DNA of 64,000 nucleotides from Streptomyces sp. NBC_00239 (GCF_036194065.1 NZ_CP108095.1:7502001-7566000); one strand, 5' to 3'; numbered from the stretch's first letter, positions 38,924 through 47,836 are shown. Notes: generated by a model from the sequence alone, not told the origin. Made by a program: numbers and translations.

Positions 38924-40197
38924 CAGTTGGTCCTCCAGACCGAGATACGCCAGCGGGAGATCCAGCCCCAGAGCAGGCCGGCCACCAGGCCGGTCAGGAC
39001 CAGGAGGCCGAGCAGCCACCAGCCGCGGCCCAGGCCGAAGGAGGCCACGTCGGACGCCCCGTCCGGGCCTTCCACCACGTCGATGGTCAGCTCCACCGGC
39101 ATGCCGGGGGTGGTCTTGACCGACGCGGGCGCGGAGAAGGAGTTGGCGACCTGGAGGCAGACCGTCTCCGGCGCCGTCTCGGCATCCCCTTCGGCGTCGT
39201 CGAGTTCGGCCTTCGGGTAGCGCAGCCCGGACGAGATCAGGTCGGTGCGTCCGAAGCCCGCCTCGGAGCCGCGTACGATCTCCCGCCCGCTCAGCGTCGT
39301 CGCGCGCAGCAGTACGCCGTAGTCGTTGTGGACGGCGCGGTCCGCGCCGATGCTGACCGAAGCGCGCAGTTCCTGGCCGGGCTTGACGTCGACCCGGTAC
39401 CAGCGGTGCTCGCCGAACGTCTCCCGGTCGCTGTACAGGCCGGCCCCGAGCTTGGGTGCCTCCCGGCACTCCGCGGCGCCCTTGGTGTCCACCGGCGTGA
39501 CCACCGGCGTGGCCGCGCGGTCCACCAACTGGCGCACCCTTCCGGACAGCTCGTCGGTGTGCCGGACGGAGCTGTAGGTGCCGCCGGTGGCCTCGGCGAT
39601 GCAGATCAACTGGTCGCGGGTCTTGGCGTCGGGGACCAGACCCAGCGTGTCGATGACCAGGTGGATGCCCTGCGCCGCGATGTCGCGGGCCACTTCGCAC
39701 GGGTCGAGCGGGGCGCAGGTGTCCTCGCCGTCCGTGATGAGCACGATCCGGCGGGTGGCGTCACCGCCCTTGAGGTCCTCGGCGGCGCCCAGCAGGGCCG
39801 GCCCGATGGGCGTCCAGCCGGTGGGGGCGAGGGTCGCGACGGCGGTCTTCGCCTCCAGCCGGTCGAGCGGCCCGACGGGGTAGAGCTGCCGGGTGTCCTT
39901 GCAGCCGCGCTTGCGGTCGTTGCCGGGGTAGTCGGCGCCGAGGGTCCGGATGCCGAGCCGGACCTCCTCCGGTACGGCGTCGAGCACCTCGTTGAACGCC
40001 TGCTTCGCCGCCGACATCCGGGACTTGCCGTCGATGTCGGTCGCGCGCATCGAGCCGCTGACGTCCAGCACCAGCTCGACCTTCGGGGGTTCCTTGGCCA
40101 CGGGCTCCCCGGCGGAGGCCTGGGCCGGGAACAGCCCGACGGTCAAAGCGGCGAGCAGGCCGCACGCCCCGGCCGCCACCCATTTTCTTGTGATCAT
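38923..40197 (-). CDS. Secreted, membrane-anchored VWA-domain protein
   Basis: 424 residues from ATG 40197. A signal peptide (AAGACGLLAALTVGLFPAQASA) is followed by a von Willebrand factor A domain with the MIDAS motif DVSGSM, the later Thr in PTGWTPIG and the Asp in LITDGEDT, so metal binding is intact. A beta-rich region follows (EHRWYRVDVKPGQELRASVS), then a C-terminal transmembrane helix (WWLLGLLVLTGLVAGLLWGW). VWA domains mediate metal-dependent protein adhesion. It is the first gene of a two-gene operon, with a possible operator at 40210-40227. Confidence 0.87.
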   Translation of the reverse strand: MITRKWVAAGACGLLAALTVGLFPAQASAGEPVAKEPPKVELVLDVSGSMRATDIDGKSRMSAAKQAFNEVLDAVPEEVRLGIRTLGADYPGNDRKRGCKDTRQLYPVGPLDRLEAKTAVATLAPTGWTPIGPALLGAAEDLKGGDATRRIVLITDGEDTCAPLDPCEVARDIAAQGIHLVIDTLGLVPDAKTRDQLICIAEATGGTYSSVRHTDELSGRVRQLVDRAATPVVTPVDTKGAAECREAPKLGAGLYSDRETFGEHRWYRVDVKPGQELRASVSIGADRAVHNDYGVLLRATTLSGREIVRGSEAGFGRTDLISSGLRYPKAELDDAEGDAETAPETVCLQVANSFSAPASVKTTPGMPVELTIDVVEGPDGASDVASFGLGRGWWLLGLLVLTGLVAGLLWGWISRWRISVWRTN

Positions 40198-40209
40198 CGC
40201 CGGATCGTA

Positions 40210-40227
40210 TTGACGATCGTCCGCCAA
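40210..40227. promoter_or_regulatory. Inverted repeat upstream of the VWA operon
   Basis: TTGACG and CGCCAA flank six bases, just 13 bp before the VWA start. The half-site TTGACG also occurs in the 27-bp dyad near the DUF5937 regulator gene (41481-41507). The same regulator may therefore bind both places. Confidence 0.5.
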
Positions 40228-40256
40228 TCCAAAACGCCGGGACCACCGCCGGGCGG

Positions 40257-41378
40257 TCAGCGCAGGATGCCCTCGATGAAATCGGACCCGATGCGCGCCA
40301 CCCGGGTCAGGTCCAACCGGTGGTGTACGTACCGCCCCTGGCGCCGGGTGCTCAGCAGGCCCGCCTTGCGCAGCACCGTCAGGTGCCGGGACACCTCCGG
40401 CGCGGTGATCCCGTACACGGAGGCCAGCTCGGTCGTCGTGAACGCGGAGCGGGCGAGCGACCGGCACAGCTGCATGCGCATCGGGTGGGCGAGCGCCTCC
40501 ATCCGGCGCTGCAACAGTTCCACCGAGCCGGGCTCGCGGGCGAGTTCGGGGGAGGAGAGCGGGTAGTGCACCACCGGCCGCCAGCCGGGCGCGTGCAGCA
40601 CCAGCAGGTGCGGCCAGCCGAAGTGGGTGGGTACGAAGACCAGTCCGGTGCCGACGGCCGGATCGGTGGCCGTGGCCGACCCGCTGACCATCTTGTCGAC
40701 GGCGATCACCGTCTGGGCCTCGTCCACGCCGAGCGCCGCCGACACCTCCTTGAGGGTCGCGGGAAGCCCCTTGTGGCGCAGCAGTTGCGTCTTGTGGCGG
40801 GCGTCGGCGGTCTGCTGCGGCTCGACCCGCCGCCAGGTCTCGGCGAAGAACGCCTCGTCGCAGTCCTCGGCCAGCCGGCGCAGCCAGCGCCGTACGGCGG
40901 CCGGTTCCTCGAGGAGCCGGGTGGCGAAGGCGAGTTGGCGCGGCCCGCGGGCGGCGGCCGTCTCCAGCGCGAGGGCCCGGGCCCCCGCGTCCACCAGCGG
41001 CGACGGGGAGCCCTCGTCGTAGAAACCCAGCCGGCAGTGGTCCAGGGCGGAAGCGGCGAAGCGCTCGTCGTCCATCCGGTCCAGTACGTCGAGCTCCTCG
41101 GCGAGGGTCGCGCCGGGTACGCCGCTCCCGCCGGGCACCCCGGCGAACGCCATGAAGACGTCCGAGAACGTGCCGCTCCACATGAAGTCGGCCTCCAGCA
41201 GCCGGTCCGCCAGACACGGATCGAGGGCGGCGGACGTCGCGGCCGTCCAGGAGGCCAGACCGGGGTGGTGCGAGGGCTGCGACAGCGCGTGCAGGGCCAT
41301 GCACAGCTCGGCGAGCGGGGAGGGGGCGAAGGTGATCCGCTCGTGCGGCAGCCCGGCGATGTCGATGGTCACGCTCAT
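40257..41378 (-). CDS. ArsR-type winged-helix regulator with DUF5937 N-terminal domain
   Basis: 373 residues from ATG 41378 behind GGAGG. The long N-terminal part is the DUF5937 domain of Streptomyces regulators (ITFAPSPLAELCMALHALS, RLGFYDEGSPSPLVDAGARA). The C-terminal 90 residues are an ArsR-like winged helix (LAHPMRMQLCRSLARSAFTT, LASVYGITAPEVSRHLTVL, KAGLLSTRRQGRYVHHRLDL). It has no obvious metal-binding Cys cluster. Its own upstream region contains a perfect 27-bp dyad and the VWA operon behind it has a related half-site pair. Confidence 0.87.
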   Translation of the reverse strand: MSVTIDIAGLPHERITFAPSPLAELCMALHALSQPSHHPGLASWTAATSAALDPCLADRLLEADFMWSGTFSDVFMAFAGVPGGSGVPGATLAEELDVLDRMDDERFAASALDHCRLGFYDEGSPSPLVDAGARALALETAAARGPRQLAFATRLLEEPAAVRRWLRRLAEDCDEAFFAETWRRVEPQQTADARHKTQLLRHKGLPATLKEVSAALGVDEAQTVIAVDKMVSGSATATDPAVGTGLVFVPTHFGWPHLLVLHAPGWRPVVHYPLSSPELAREPGSVELLQRRMEALAHPMRMQLCRSLARSAFTTTELASVYGITAPEVSRHLTVLRKAGLLSTRRQGRYVHHRLDLTRVARIGSDFIEGILR

Positions 41379-41480
41379 GCCGCCATCCTCCACGACAGCC
41401 GGCCGGCCGGGTCGCCCGGGGCCGTGGTCCGCGCGCCGCCCGCCCGGCCTCCCGAGCCCCGTCCGCACGCCCCTGACCTG

Positions 41481-41507
41481 GACGATTGACGCTCGGCGTC
41501 AATCGTC
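41481..41507. promoter_or_regulatory. 27-bp perfect dyad operator candidate
   Basis: GACGATTGACGC and its exact reverse complement flank TCG (41481-41492, 41496-41507). It lies 103 bp upstream of the DUF5937 regulator and 36 bp before the divergent small gene at 41543, which is a classic autoregulation site position. Confidence 0.72.
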
Positions 41508-41542
41508 GCGCGACGCCCGCGGACCGGGTCCACAGTGGATGC

Positions 41543-41752
41543 ATGAGCGCGATCGAGCAGTACCTCATCGACACGTACCGGGCCTCGCAGCACCAGCAGC
41601 CGATGCCCCCGCCACCCGGCCGCGACGACGTCGCCGTGCTGCGGGCGGTCCGCACCTACGGCAGGTTCCTGGCCGTCCTCGACGGCCGCCCCGCCGCCCG
41701 CCACCCGTGGCGCACCGCTGTCCGCCGCATCCTGCCGCCGCCCGGCGCGTAG
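41543..41752 (+). CDS. Small conserved-type hypothetical protein (69 aa)
   Basis: From ATG 41543; the ribosome-binding site is weak. The N-terminus (SAIEQYLIDTYRASQHQQP) is amphipathic and the C-terminus basic (PWRTAVRRILPPPGA). The coding-type GC pattern supports it as real, and it is divergent from the DUF5937 regulator, next to the 27-bp dyad. I recognise no family. Confidence 0.6.
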   Translation: MSAIEQYLIDTYRASQHQQPMPPPPGRDDVAVLRAVRTYGRFLAVLDGRPAARHPWRTAVRRILPPPGA

Positions 41753-41920
41753 GCCGGCCGCGGCGCCAGGCCCTGTCGTCAAAGGAGACCGGCCCGCGAA
41801 GCCCGGCACCTTCCGGCCTCGGGTGCGCCGGACGCCTGATCGGCTCCACTGTGACGACAGGGCCCGGGACCCGTGGCGGCCTCGGGTGCGGGGAGCGGGG
41901 CCGCGGGCCATGCTGGAGCC

Positions 41921-42967
41921 ATGGACCCGGTCGCAGCGCTCAGCCGGATCGCGTTCCTCCTGGAACGCGCCCAGGCCCCCACGTACCGGGTACGGGCCTT
42001 CCGCGCGGCCGCCGAACAGGTCGCCGCGATGCCGCCGGGCGAACCGGCCCGGAGGGCCGCGGACGGGACGCTGGAGTCGGTCCGCGGCATCGGGCCGAAG
42101 ACCGCGGGCGTGATCGCGCAGGCGCTGGACGGGCAGATCCCCGACTACCTCCAGAAGCTTGAGGAGGAGGCCGACGTCCCGCTGGAAGCCGGCGCGCTGG
42201 GCGCGGCACTGCGGGCGGCCCTGCGGGGCGACTGCCACCTGCACTCCGAGTGGTCCGACGGCGGCGCCACCATCGAGGACATGGGGCGGGCGGCGGCCGG
42301 ACTGGGCCACGAGTGGGCCGCGCTGACGGACCACTCGCCGAGGCTCACCGTCGCCCGCGGCCTGTCGCCCGAGCGGCTGCGCGAGCAACTGGACGTGGTC
42401 GCCGAACTCAACACGCAGTGGGCGCCGTTCCGGCTGCTGACCGGCATCGAGTGCGACATCCTGGACGACGGCTCGCTGGACCAGGACCCGGCACTGCTGG
42501 AGCGCCTCGACGTGGTCGTGGTGTCCGTGCACTCCAAACTGCGGATGGAGCGGCGGGCGATGACCCGGCGGATGGTCGCCGCCGTGCGCGATCCGCACGC
42601 CGACGTCCTGGGCCACTGCACCGGCCGCCTGGTCACCGGCAAGACCCGCCCGGAGTCGGAATTCGACGCCGCGGAGGTCTTCGAAGCGTGCGCCGAGTCC
42701 GGCACCGCCGTGGAGATCAACAGCCGTCCGGAGCGCCTTGACCCGCCCCGCCGCCTGTTGCGCGAGGCGGTGGCCGCGGGCGTGCTCTTCGCGATCGACA
42801 CCGACGCCCACGCGCCGGGCCAGCTGGCCTGGCAGATCAATGGCTGCGCCCGGGCCGAGGAGTGCGGGGTCACGGCAGACCGTGTCGTCAACACCTGGCC
42901 CGCGGACCGGCTGCTCGCCTGGACGCACCGCACGGCCGCGGGCGCGGGCCCCGATCAGGGGCGGTAG
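41921..42967 (+). CDS. PHP-domain metallohydrolase with helix-hairpin-helix (PolX C-terminal-like)
   Basis: 348 residues from ATG 41921. The N-terminal 100 residues carry a helix-hairpin-helix motif (VRGIGPKTAGVIAQALDG) like the fingers of family X DNA polymerases, but there is no polymerase palm. From about residue 105 there is a PHP domain with metal ligands in GDCHLHSEWSDGG, LTDHSPRL, GIECDI, VVSVHSK, LGHCTGRL and FAIDTDAHA. All expected His and Asp residues are present, so it should be an active metal-dependent phosphoesterase, possibly acting on DNA ends or nucleotides. The stop overlaps that of the convergent small membrane gene by 13 bp. Confidence 0.88.
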   Translation: MDPVAALSRIAFLLERAQAPTYRVRAFRAAAEQVAAMPPGEPARRAADGTLESVRGIGPKTAGVIAQALDGQIPDYLQKLEEEADVPLEAGALGAALRAALRGDCHLHSEWSDGGATIEDMGRAAAGLGHEWAALTDHSPRLTVARGLSPERLREQLDVVAELNTQWAPFRLLTGIECDILDDGSLDQDPALLERLDVVVVSVHSKLRMERRAMTRRMVAAVRDPHADVLGHCTGRLVTGKTRPESEFDAAEVFEACAESGTAVEINSRPERLDPPRRLLREAVAAGVLFAIDTDAHAPGQLAWQINGCARAEECGVTADRVVNTWPADRLLAWTHRTAAGAGPDQGR

Positions 42968-43170
42968 CTGTTCCCGCCGTTGAGCGGGGTGTTGTGGACG
43001 GCGAGCGAGGAGTACTCGGCGCGGGAGCGGGCGGCCCGCATGGTGTGCTCCTGCTCGATCAGGTGGCCGTCCACGCCGTCGGGCCGGCTCCGGCGGCGCC
43101 TCAGCAGGGTCACCGCCATCCACACGGCGGCAGTGCCCATGAGGGCGAGAAGGATCCCGACTTCGACCAT
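42955..43170 (-). CDS. Small membrane protein (71 aa)
   Basis: ATG 43170 behind GGGGGAG. One N-terminal transmembrane helix (VGILLALMGTAAVWMAVTLL) followed by RRRRSR fixes the tail in the cytosol. The tail (HLIEQEHTMRAARSRAEYSSLAV) is helical and polar. Family not recognised. It overlaps the end of the PHP gene on the other strand. Confidence 0.68.
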   Translation of the reverse strand: MVEVGILLALMGTAAVWMAVTLLRRRRSRPDGVDGHLIEQEHTMRAARSRAEYSSLAVHNTPLNGGNSYRP

Positions 43171-43238
43171 GATGTGCTCCCCCAAGTCACAGCGGACCGC
43201 GATTCTAACCGAAACGGGTCCGGAAGGTACGGCGGTAC

Positions 43239-43325
43239 GGTCCTGACCGTAGGCAGCGCGGCCCTGACCGTACGGCAGCGCGGCCCTGACCGTACGGCAG
43301 CGCGGCCCTGACCGTACGGCAGCGC
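43239..43325. repeat. Four tandem copies of a 22-bp unit
   Basis: Three exact 22-bp copies (43260, 43282, 43304; GGCCCTGACCGTACGGCAGC plus two bases) follow a first copy at 43239 with two changes. They lie between the promoter of the small membrane gene and the SMP-30 gene's end. Confidence 0.9.
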
Positions 43326-43356
43326 GGTCCGGTGGCGAGGCGCCGGACCGCGCTGC
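43319..43356 (-). terminator. Hairpin terminator of the SMP-30 gene
   Basis: A 14-bp stem (43319-43332 with 43343-43356) starts 16 nt beyond the minus-strand stop at 43373. Its left arm is formed by the end of the last 22-bp repeat. Confidence 0.78.
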
Positions 43357-43372
43357 CCGTAGGACTTCGGTG

Positions 43373-44344
43373 TTACGCCGTCCGGAGCGGGACGCTCACC
43401 ACCGTGGACGAGGTCTTCGGGTCGCTCCAGTCGGCGTCGAAGCGGGCGTTCACCACGTAGAGCCGTCCGCCGTGGACGGCCGCCGTGGTGGGCTCGTCGA
43501 AGCGGGTGTCGGCGATCTGCCGGACGAATTCCGCCCGGCTGCCGTCCGGGCTGATCCGGAACACCTCGACGACGTACTTCCAGTTGCGCACGACGTACAG
43601 GGTGCGGCCGTGCACGACCAAGCCGTCACCGAACCCGACCGCTCCGCCGTCCAGCACGGTACGGGTGGCCGCGCCGGTGCGCGGGTCCACCCTGAACAGC
43701 GCCTCCGCATGGTCGGACACGACCAGCAGGGCGCGGCCGTCCGGCGTCCGCGCGATCCCGTTCGCCCCCCAGAACTCGCCGCCCGGCGGGGTGGGCGCCC
43801 ACGCGCCCGACAGGGGCAGGGCGGTGACCTCGGCGGACTGCGCCTCGCGGCCGTGCCGCAGGGACAGCCGGTAGAGGACGTCGTTGAAGGAGTCGGTGAA
43901 CCAGGCGGCGCCGCAGCCGACCACCACGTCGTTGACGAAGGCCGTGCCGGTCACCGCCTGGTGGGTGGCGAGCACCCGGCCGGTCCGGGGGTCGACCACG
44001 CGGAGCTGGCCGCTGCCGCCGCCGGCGACCAGCAGCCGGCCGTACGGGTCGGTCTTCAGGCCCACCGAGATCGGCCCGGTGCCCCGGGTGATCACCTCTC
44101 CGCGGCCGGTGGCCGGGTCGAAGCAGTAGATAGACCCGTCGATGATCGAGCCGGTGTACGCGAGGCCGTCGCGGCCGATGGCTATCCCTTCGGGCTGGAA
44201 GCCGGGCGGGGTGGCGATCTCGGTGGGCCGGGCGCCGGCGGCGTGCGCCGTGCCGGTGAGCGTGCCCAGCGGGCCGAGGAGCGTGCCGGCGCCGACGGCC
44301 GCGGCGGCACCGAGGAAGCGGCGGCGGGACAGGGGAAGTGCCAC
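43373..44344 (-). CDS. Tat-exported SMP-30/gluconolactonase-like beta-propeller protein
   Basis: 323 residues from GTG 44344 behind GGAAGG. The N-terminus has a twin-arginine signal (SRRRFLGAAAAVGAGTLLG). The rest is a six-bladed propeller with repeated G-x-LxV/AxG elements (PEGIAIGRDGLAYTGSIIDG, DPYGRLLVAGGGSGQLRVVD, FWGANGIARTPDGRALLV). These belong to the SMP-30/gluconolactonase/LRE group, which contains calcium-dependent lactonases. Because it is folded before export, a cofactor or metal is likely. Divergent from the aldehyde dehydrogenase gene. Confidence 0.86.
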   Translation of the reverse strand: MALPLSRRRFLGAAAAVGAGTLLGPLGTLTGTAHAAGARPTEIATPPGFQPEGIAIGRDGLAYTGSIIDGSIYCFDPATGRGEVITRGTGPISVGLKTDPYGRLLVAGGGSGQLRVVDPRTGRVLATHQAVTGTAFVNDVVVGCGAAWFTDSFNDVLYRLSLRHGREAQSAEVTALPLSGAWAPTPPGGEFWGANGIARTPDGRALLVVSDHAEALFRVDPRTGAATRTVLDGGAVGFGDGLVVHGRTLYVVRNWKYVVEVFRISPDGSRAEFVRQIADTRFDEPTTAAVHGGRLYVVNARFDADWSDPKTSSTVVSVPLRTA

Positions 44345-44552
44345 GGGAGGGGATGTCCTTCCGACGGTGGATCAGGGACCGTGCGCATGACGGGGACACT
44401 TCAGCACACGACGGTGGCGGACACTTGCATTCCGCGGAGAACCAGACATTCCGCCGATAACTGGCTGAGGTGCCTCCGGATGCGCGGTCGCGTTGCGCCG
44501 CCGCGCTCCCCGGGCGAGGGTCGATGCGACCGACCCCGAGCAGGAGGCGTCC

Positions 44553-45953
44553 ATGGCCATCGCGACGGTGAACCCGACGACCGGCGAGACACTGCGCACC
44601 TTCGACGAGCTGGGCCCCGCCGGCATCGAGCAGTGCCTCGCCGAGGCCCACACGGCCTTCGGGACGTACCGCACCACCGGCTTCGCCGAGCGGGCCCGGC
44701 TCCTGGAGCGGGCCGCCGACCTCCTGGAGGACGAGACGGAGGACATCGCCCGCACCATGACCACCGAGATGGGCAAGCCGCTGGCGGCGGCCCGCGCGGA
44801 GGCGGCGAAGTGCGTGAAGGCGATGCGCTGGTACGCCGCGCACGCCGAGTCCCTGCTCGCCGAGGAGCGCCCGTCCGACGCCGACGCGGCCGACTCGGGT
44901 GCCGCGTCGGTGCGGACGTACTACCGGCCGCTCGGCGTGGTCCTCGCCGTGATGCCGTGGAACTTCCCCCTCTGGCAGGTCGTGCGCTTCGCCGCGCCGG
45001 CCCTCATGGCGGGCAACACGGGCCTCCTCAAGCACGCCTCGAACGTCCCCCAGACGGCCCTCTACCTCGGTGACCTCTTCCACCGGGCCGGCTTCCCGCG
45101 CGGCTGCTTCCAGACGCTGCTCATCGGCTCCGGCGCCGTCGAGGGGGTGCTGCGCGACCCCAGGGTGGCGGCGGCGACCCTGACCGGCAGCGAGCCCGCG
45201 GGCCGCGCGGTCGCGTCCGTGGCGGGCGACGAGGTCAAGAAGACCGTGCTGGAACTGGGCGGCAGCGACCCCTTCCTCGTGCTGCCCTCGGCCGATGTCG
45301 CCCGCGCCGCGAAGACCGCCGTCACGGCTCGCGTGCAGAACAACGGGCAGTCCTGCATCGCCGCCAAGCGCTTCATCGTGCACACCGACGTGTACGACGA
45401 GTTCGCCGAGCTGTTCACGGCCGCGATGGCGGCGCTCACGGTCGGCGACCCGATGGCGGACGGCACCGACGTGGGACCGCTCGCCACCGAACAGGGCCGG
45501 ACCGACGTGGCGGACCTGGTCGACGACGCCGTACGGCACGGCGCCGACGTGCTGTGCGGGGGCCGGCGGCCGCCGGGTCTGGAGCAGGGCTGGTTCTACG
45601 AGCCCACCGTGCTCGCGGGCATCACCCCCGCCATGCGGATCGACCTGGAGGAGACCTTCGGACCGGTCGCCTCGCTGTACCGGGTCGGCAGTCTCGACGA
45701 AGCCGTCGAACGCGCCAACCACACGCCGTTCGGGCTGAGTTCCAACGTCTGGACGCGCGACGAGCAGGACATCGCCCGGTGCGTCCGCGACCTCCAGGCG
45801 GGCGGGGTCTTCTTCAACGGCATGACCGCCTCGCACCCCGCGTTCCCGTTCGGCGGAGTGAAGCGCTCGGGCTACGGCCGGGAGCTGTCGGGGCACGGCA
45901 TCCGCGAGTTCTGCAACATCACGACGGTGTGGCACGCCGCCGACCCGTCCTGA
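44553..45953 (+). CDS. Aldehyde dehydrogenase (succinate-semialdehyde dehydrogenase-like)
   Basis: 466 residues from ATG 44553 behind CAGGAGG. Motifs: NAD(P) region MPWNFPLWQVVRFAAPALMA, catalytic Glu in LELGGSDPFLV, catalytic Cys in NNGQSCIAAKRF, and FGPVASLYRV. The short N-terminus (MAIATVNPTTGETL) and overall pattern fit NADP-dependent succinate-semialdehyde dehydrogenases of the GabD/Sad type. The exact aldehyde is an inference. No aminotransferase is nearby. Confidence 0.88.
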   Translation: MAIATVNPTTGETLRTFDELGPAGIEQCLAEAHTAFGTYRTTGFAERARLLERAADLLEDETEDIARTMTTEMGKPLAAARAEAAKCVKAMRWYAAHAESLLAEERPSDADAADSGAASVRTYYRPLGVVLAVMPWNFPLWQVVRFAAPALMAGNTGLLKHASNVPQTALYLGDLFHRAGFPRGCFQTLLIGSGAVEGVLRDPRVAAATLTGSEPAGRAVASVAGDEVKKTVLELGGSDPFLVLPSADVARAAKTAVTARVQNNGQSCIAAKRFIVHTDVYDEFAELFTAAMAALTVGDPMADGTDVGPLATEQGRTDVADLVDDAVRHGADVLCGGRRPPGLEQGWFYEPTVLAGITPAMRIDLEETFGPVASLYRVGSLDEAVERANHTPFGLSSNVWTRDEQDIARCVRDLQAGGVFFNGMTASHPAFPFGGVKRSGYGRELSGHGIREFCNITTVWHAADPS

Positions 45954-46149
45954 CGGCCCGACGCGTCAGCGGCTCGACGGCCCGACGGGGCATCGGACCA
46001 ATGGACCCAAGCCGTGACAGCCGCTTTCGGTCGCGTCCCGACCGAATCCGGCCTGATACGGGGCACAGCATGCCGGAACACCCGCACGGCGGAGGGAGGA
46101 TCACAGGGCAGGACCACCGACTGGGAACAGCCAGGAAGAGCAGGAAGAG

Positions 46150-46551
46150 GTGACCGGCGTGGCCGTCGAGCTGAACCACACCATCGTGTCCGCCCGCGAC
46201 AAGCACCGCTCCGCGGAGTTCGTCGGCAGACTCCTCGGGATCGAACCCAGCCCGGAATTCGGGCCCTTCGTCCCGCTGACCCTCGCCAACGGTGCCACCC
46301 TCGACTACGCCAACGCGCCCGACGGCGCGCAGATCACCGTCCAGCACTACGCCTTCCTCGTCAGCGAGGCGGACTTCGACGAGATCTTCGGCCGCATCCA
46401 GGCGGCCGGCCTGCCCATCTGGGCCGATCCGTACGGGACCCGGCCGGGCGAGATCAACCACAACGACGGCGGCCGCGGGGTCTACTTCCGGGACCCCGAC
46501 GGCCACATCCTGGAGATATTCACCCGGCCGTACGGCAGCGGCTCCGCGTAA
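46150..46551 (+). CDS. VOC-family (glyoxalase/dioxygenase fold) protein
   Basis: 133 residues from GTG 46150; GTG 46159 with GGAAGAG nine bases ahead is an equally good start. The paired beta-alpha-beta-beta-beta modules are seen in VELNHTIVSARDKHRSAEFV and VYFRDPDGHILEIFTRPYG, with metal-ligand positions His9, His67 and Glu124 (numbered from 46150). A small single-domain VOC protein; activity not predictable. Confidence 0.85.
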   Translation: MTGVAVELNHTIVSARDKHRSAEFVGRLLGIEPSPEFGPFVPLTLANGATLDYANAPDGAQITVQHYAFLVSEADFDEIFGRIQAAGLPIWADPYGTRPGEINHNDGGRGVYFRDPDGHILEIFTRPYGSGSA

Positions 46552-46591
46552 CCGGCGGGGCGGGCGGGGCGGGTGCGGGCGGGGGGCAGGG

Positions 46592-47479
46592 TCAGCCCGC
46601 CTGCACCCGCTCCAGCACCTTCATCCCCAGGGCCAGCGCCTCGTCGGGTTCGCCCACGCACTGCTGGAAGTCGACGAAGCAGCACTCCGCCCCGCTCTCC
46701 CGGACCCCGGCCAGCACCGCCGCGATGTCGTCGGCCGACGCGCCGGGCCGCGGGTTGTGGCGGATGTCGCGGCGCAGCAGGCCCGGGTCGCGCCCGGCCC
46801 CGTCGGCGGCCCGGCGCGCGATGTCCCACAGCCCCGCCTGCGCCTCCGGCGGCATCACCACACCGGCCCAGCCGTCCGCGCGCCGCCCGATCCGGGCCAT
46901 CGCCGCCGGGCTGAAACCACCCAGCAGCACCGGCGGCCCGGACGGGCGGACCGGGCGCAGGCCGACGTACGACCGCGGGATCGTCCACTGCGGGCCCTCG
47001 TGGCCGAACACCTCGTCGGTCCAGAAGCCGTGCAGGATGTCGAGGATCTCCTCCAGCAGCGCCCCGCGGCGGCCGAAGTCGGCGTTCACCGCGGTGTATT
47101 CGTCCCGCAGCCACCCGATCCCGAGCCCCGCGACGAGCCGGCCACCGCTGACCTGGTCGAGGGAGGTGAGCGTACGGGCGAGCAACAGGGGCGGATACCA
47201 GGGGGCGTTGAGGGTGCTCGTGCCCAGCCGCACCCGGCGGGTCGCGCCGGCGGCGACCGTCAGGACCGTGAGCGGGTCGAGGAAGGTGCGGTACTCCGGC
47301 GGGTACGGGTTCTCGGCGGTGTACCCGGGATAGATGTCGCTGGGGGCGACCGGCGTCAGGGAACGGTCCCCGGCCCAGAGGGAGTCGAAGCCGGCCTCTT
47401 CCGCTTCGCGCGCGAACGCGGCGATCCGCTCCGGGCGGGCGTGAGTTCCGTACTGCGGCAGCGCTATACCTATGTCCAT
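46592..47479 (-). CDS. LLM-class F420-dependent oxidoreductase
   Basis: 295 residues from ATG 47479. It is a luciferase-like TIM barrel with MDIGIALPQYG at strand 1, RVRLGTSTLNAPWYPPLLLA, SGGRLVAGLGIGWLRDEY and PPVLLGGFSPAAMARIGRRADGW, all typical of F420-dependent actinobacterial members. The substrate is unknown. It is followed on the other side by the convergent VOC gene, with stops 40 bp apart. Confidence 0.9.
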   Translation of the reverse strand: MDIGIALPQYGTHARPERIAAFAREAEEAGFDSLWAGDRSLTPVAPSDIYPGYTAENPYPPEYRTFLDPLTVLTVAAGATRRVRLGTSTLNAPWYPPLLLARTLTSLDQVSGGRLVAGLGIGWLRDEYTAVNADFGRRGALLEEILDILHGFWTDEVFGHEGPQWTIPRSYVGLRPVRPSGPPVLLGGFSPAAMARIGRRADGWAGVVMPPEAQAGLWDIARRAADGAGRDPGLLRRDIRHNPRPGASADDIAAVLAGVRESGAECCFVDFQQCVGEPDEALALGMKVLERVQAG

Positions 47480-47610
47480 CCCCCCAGTCTGCGACGCCCA
47501 CCCCCCTTCCCCACCAGGTCTCCAACGGCGCGCCGCCCATCCGCCCGGCGGGAGCGCCTTTCATCGTTGGCAGCAACCTCCAGCCTCCCCGGCTGCCCGA
47601 GGGGCAAAGT

Positions 47611-47722
47611 CAGCCTCGCCGGCGTTTGAGGCGCGGGTCCGGGCGGAGCCCGGTGCCCGGCGCCAGCCGGGTTGTCTTGGGGCTCCGCCCCAAACCCCGC
47701 GCCTCAAACGCCGGCGAGGCTG
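47611..47722. repeat. Palindromic intergenic element, copy 1
   Basis: Perfect 27-bp terminal inverted repeats (47611-47637 and 47696-47722, beginning CAGCCTCGCCGGCGTTTGAG) enclose smaller inverted repeats such as GGGGCTCCGCCCC. A nearly identical copy in the opposite orientation lies at 54623-54733. It has no coding potential that I trust, and would fold into a long cruciform or RNA hairpin. The surrounding 47480-48036 has no gene. Confidence 0.9.
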
Positions 47723-47836
47723 GATGTTGTGCCCCAGGGCACGAGCGAGGCTGGGGGTTGTGCCCCAGGGCACGAGCGAGGCTGGATGTTGTGCCCCAGG
47801 GCGTCGGCGAGGCACGCGGTTGCCATCGGGGGACCG
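47714..47836. repeat. 31-bp degenerate tandem units next to palindromic element 1
   Basis: Units starting GCGAGGCTGGATGTTGTGCC recur at 47714, 47745 and 47776, with more diverged ones at 47807 and 47837. The first unit starts inside the right arm of the palindromic element, so the array grew from its end. Confidence 0.82.
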
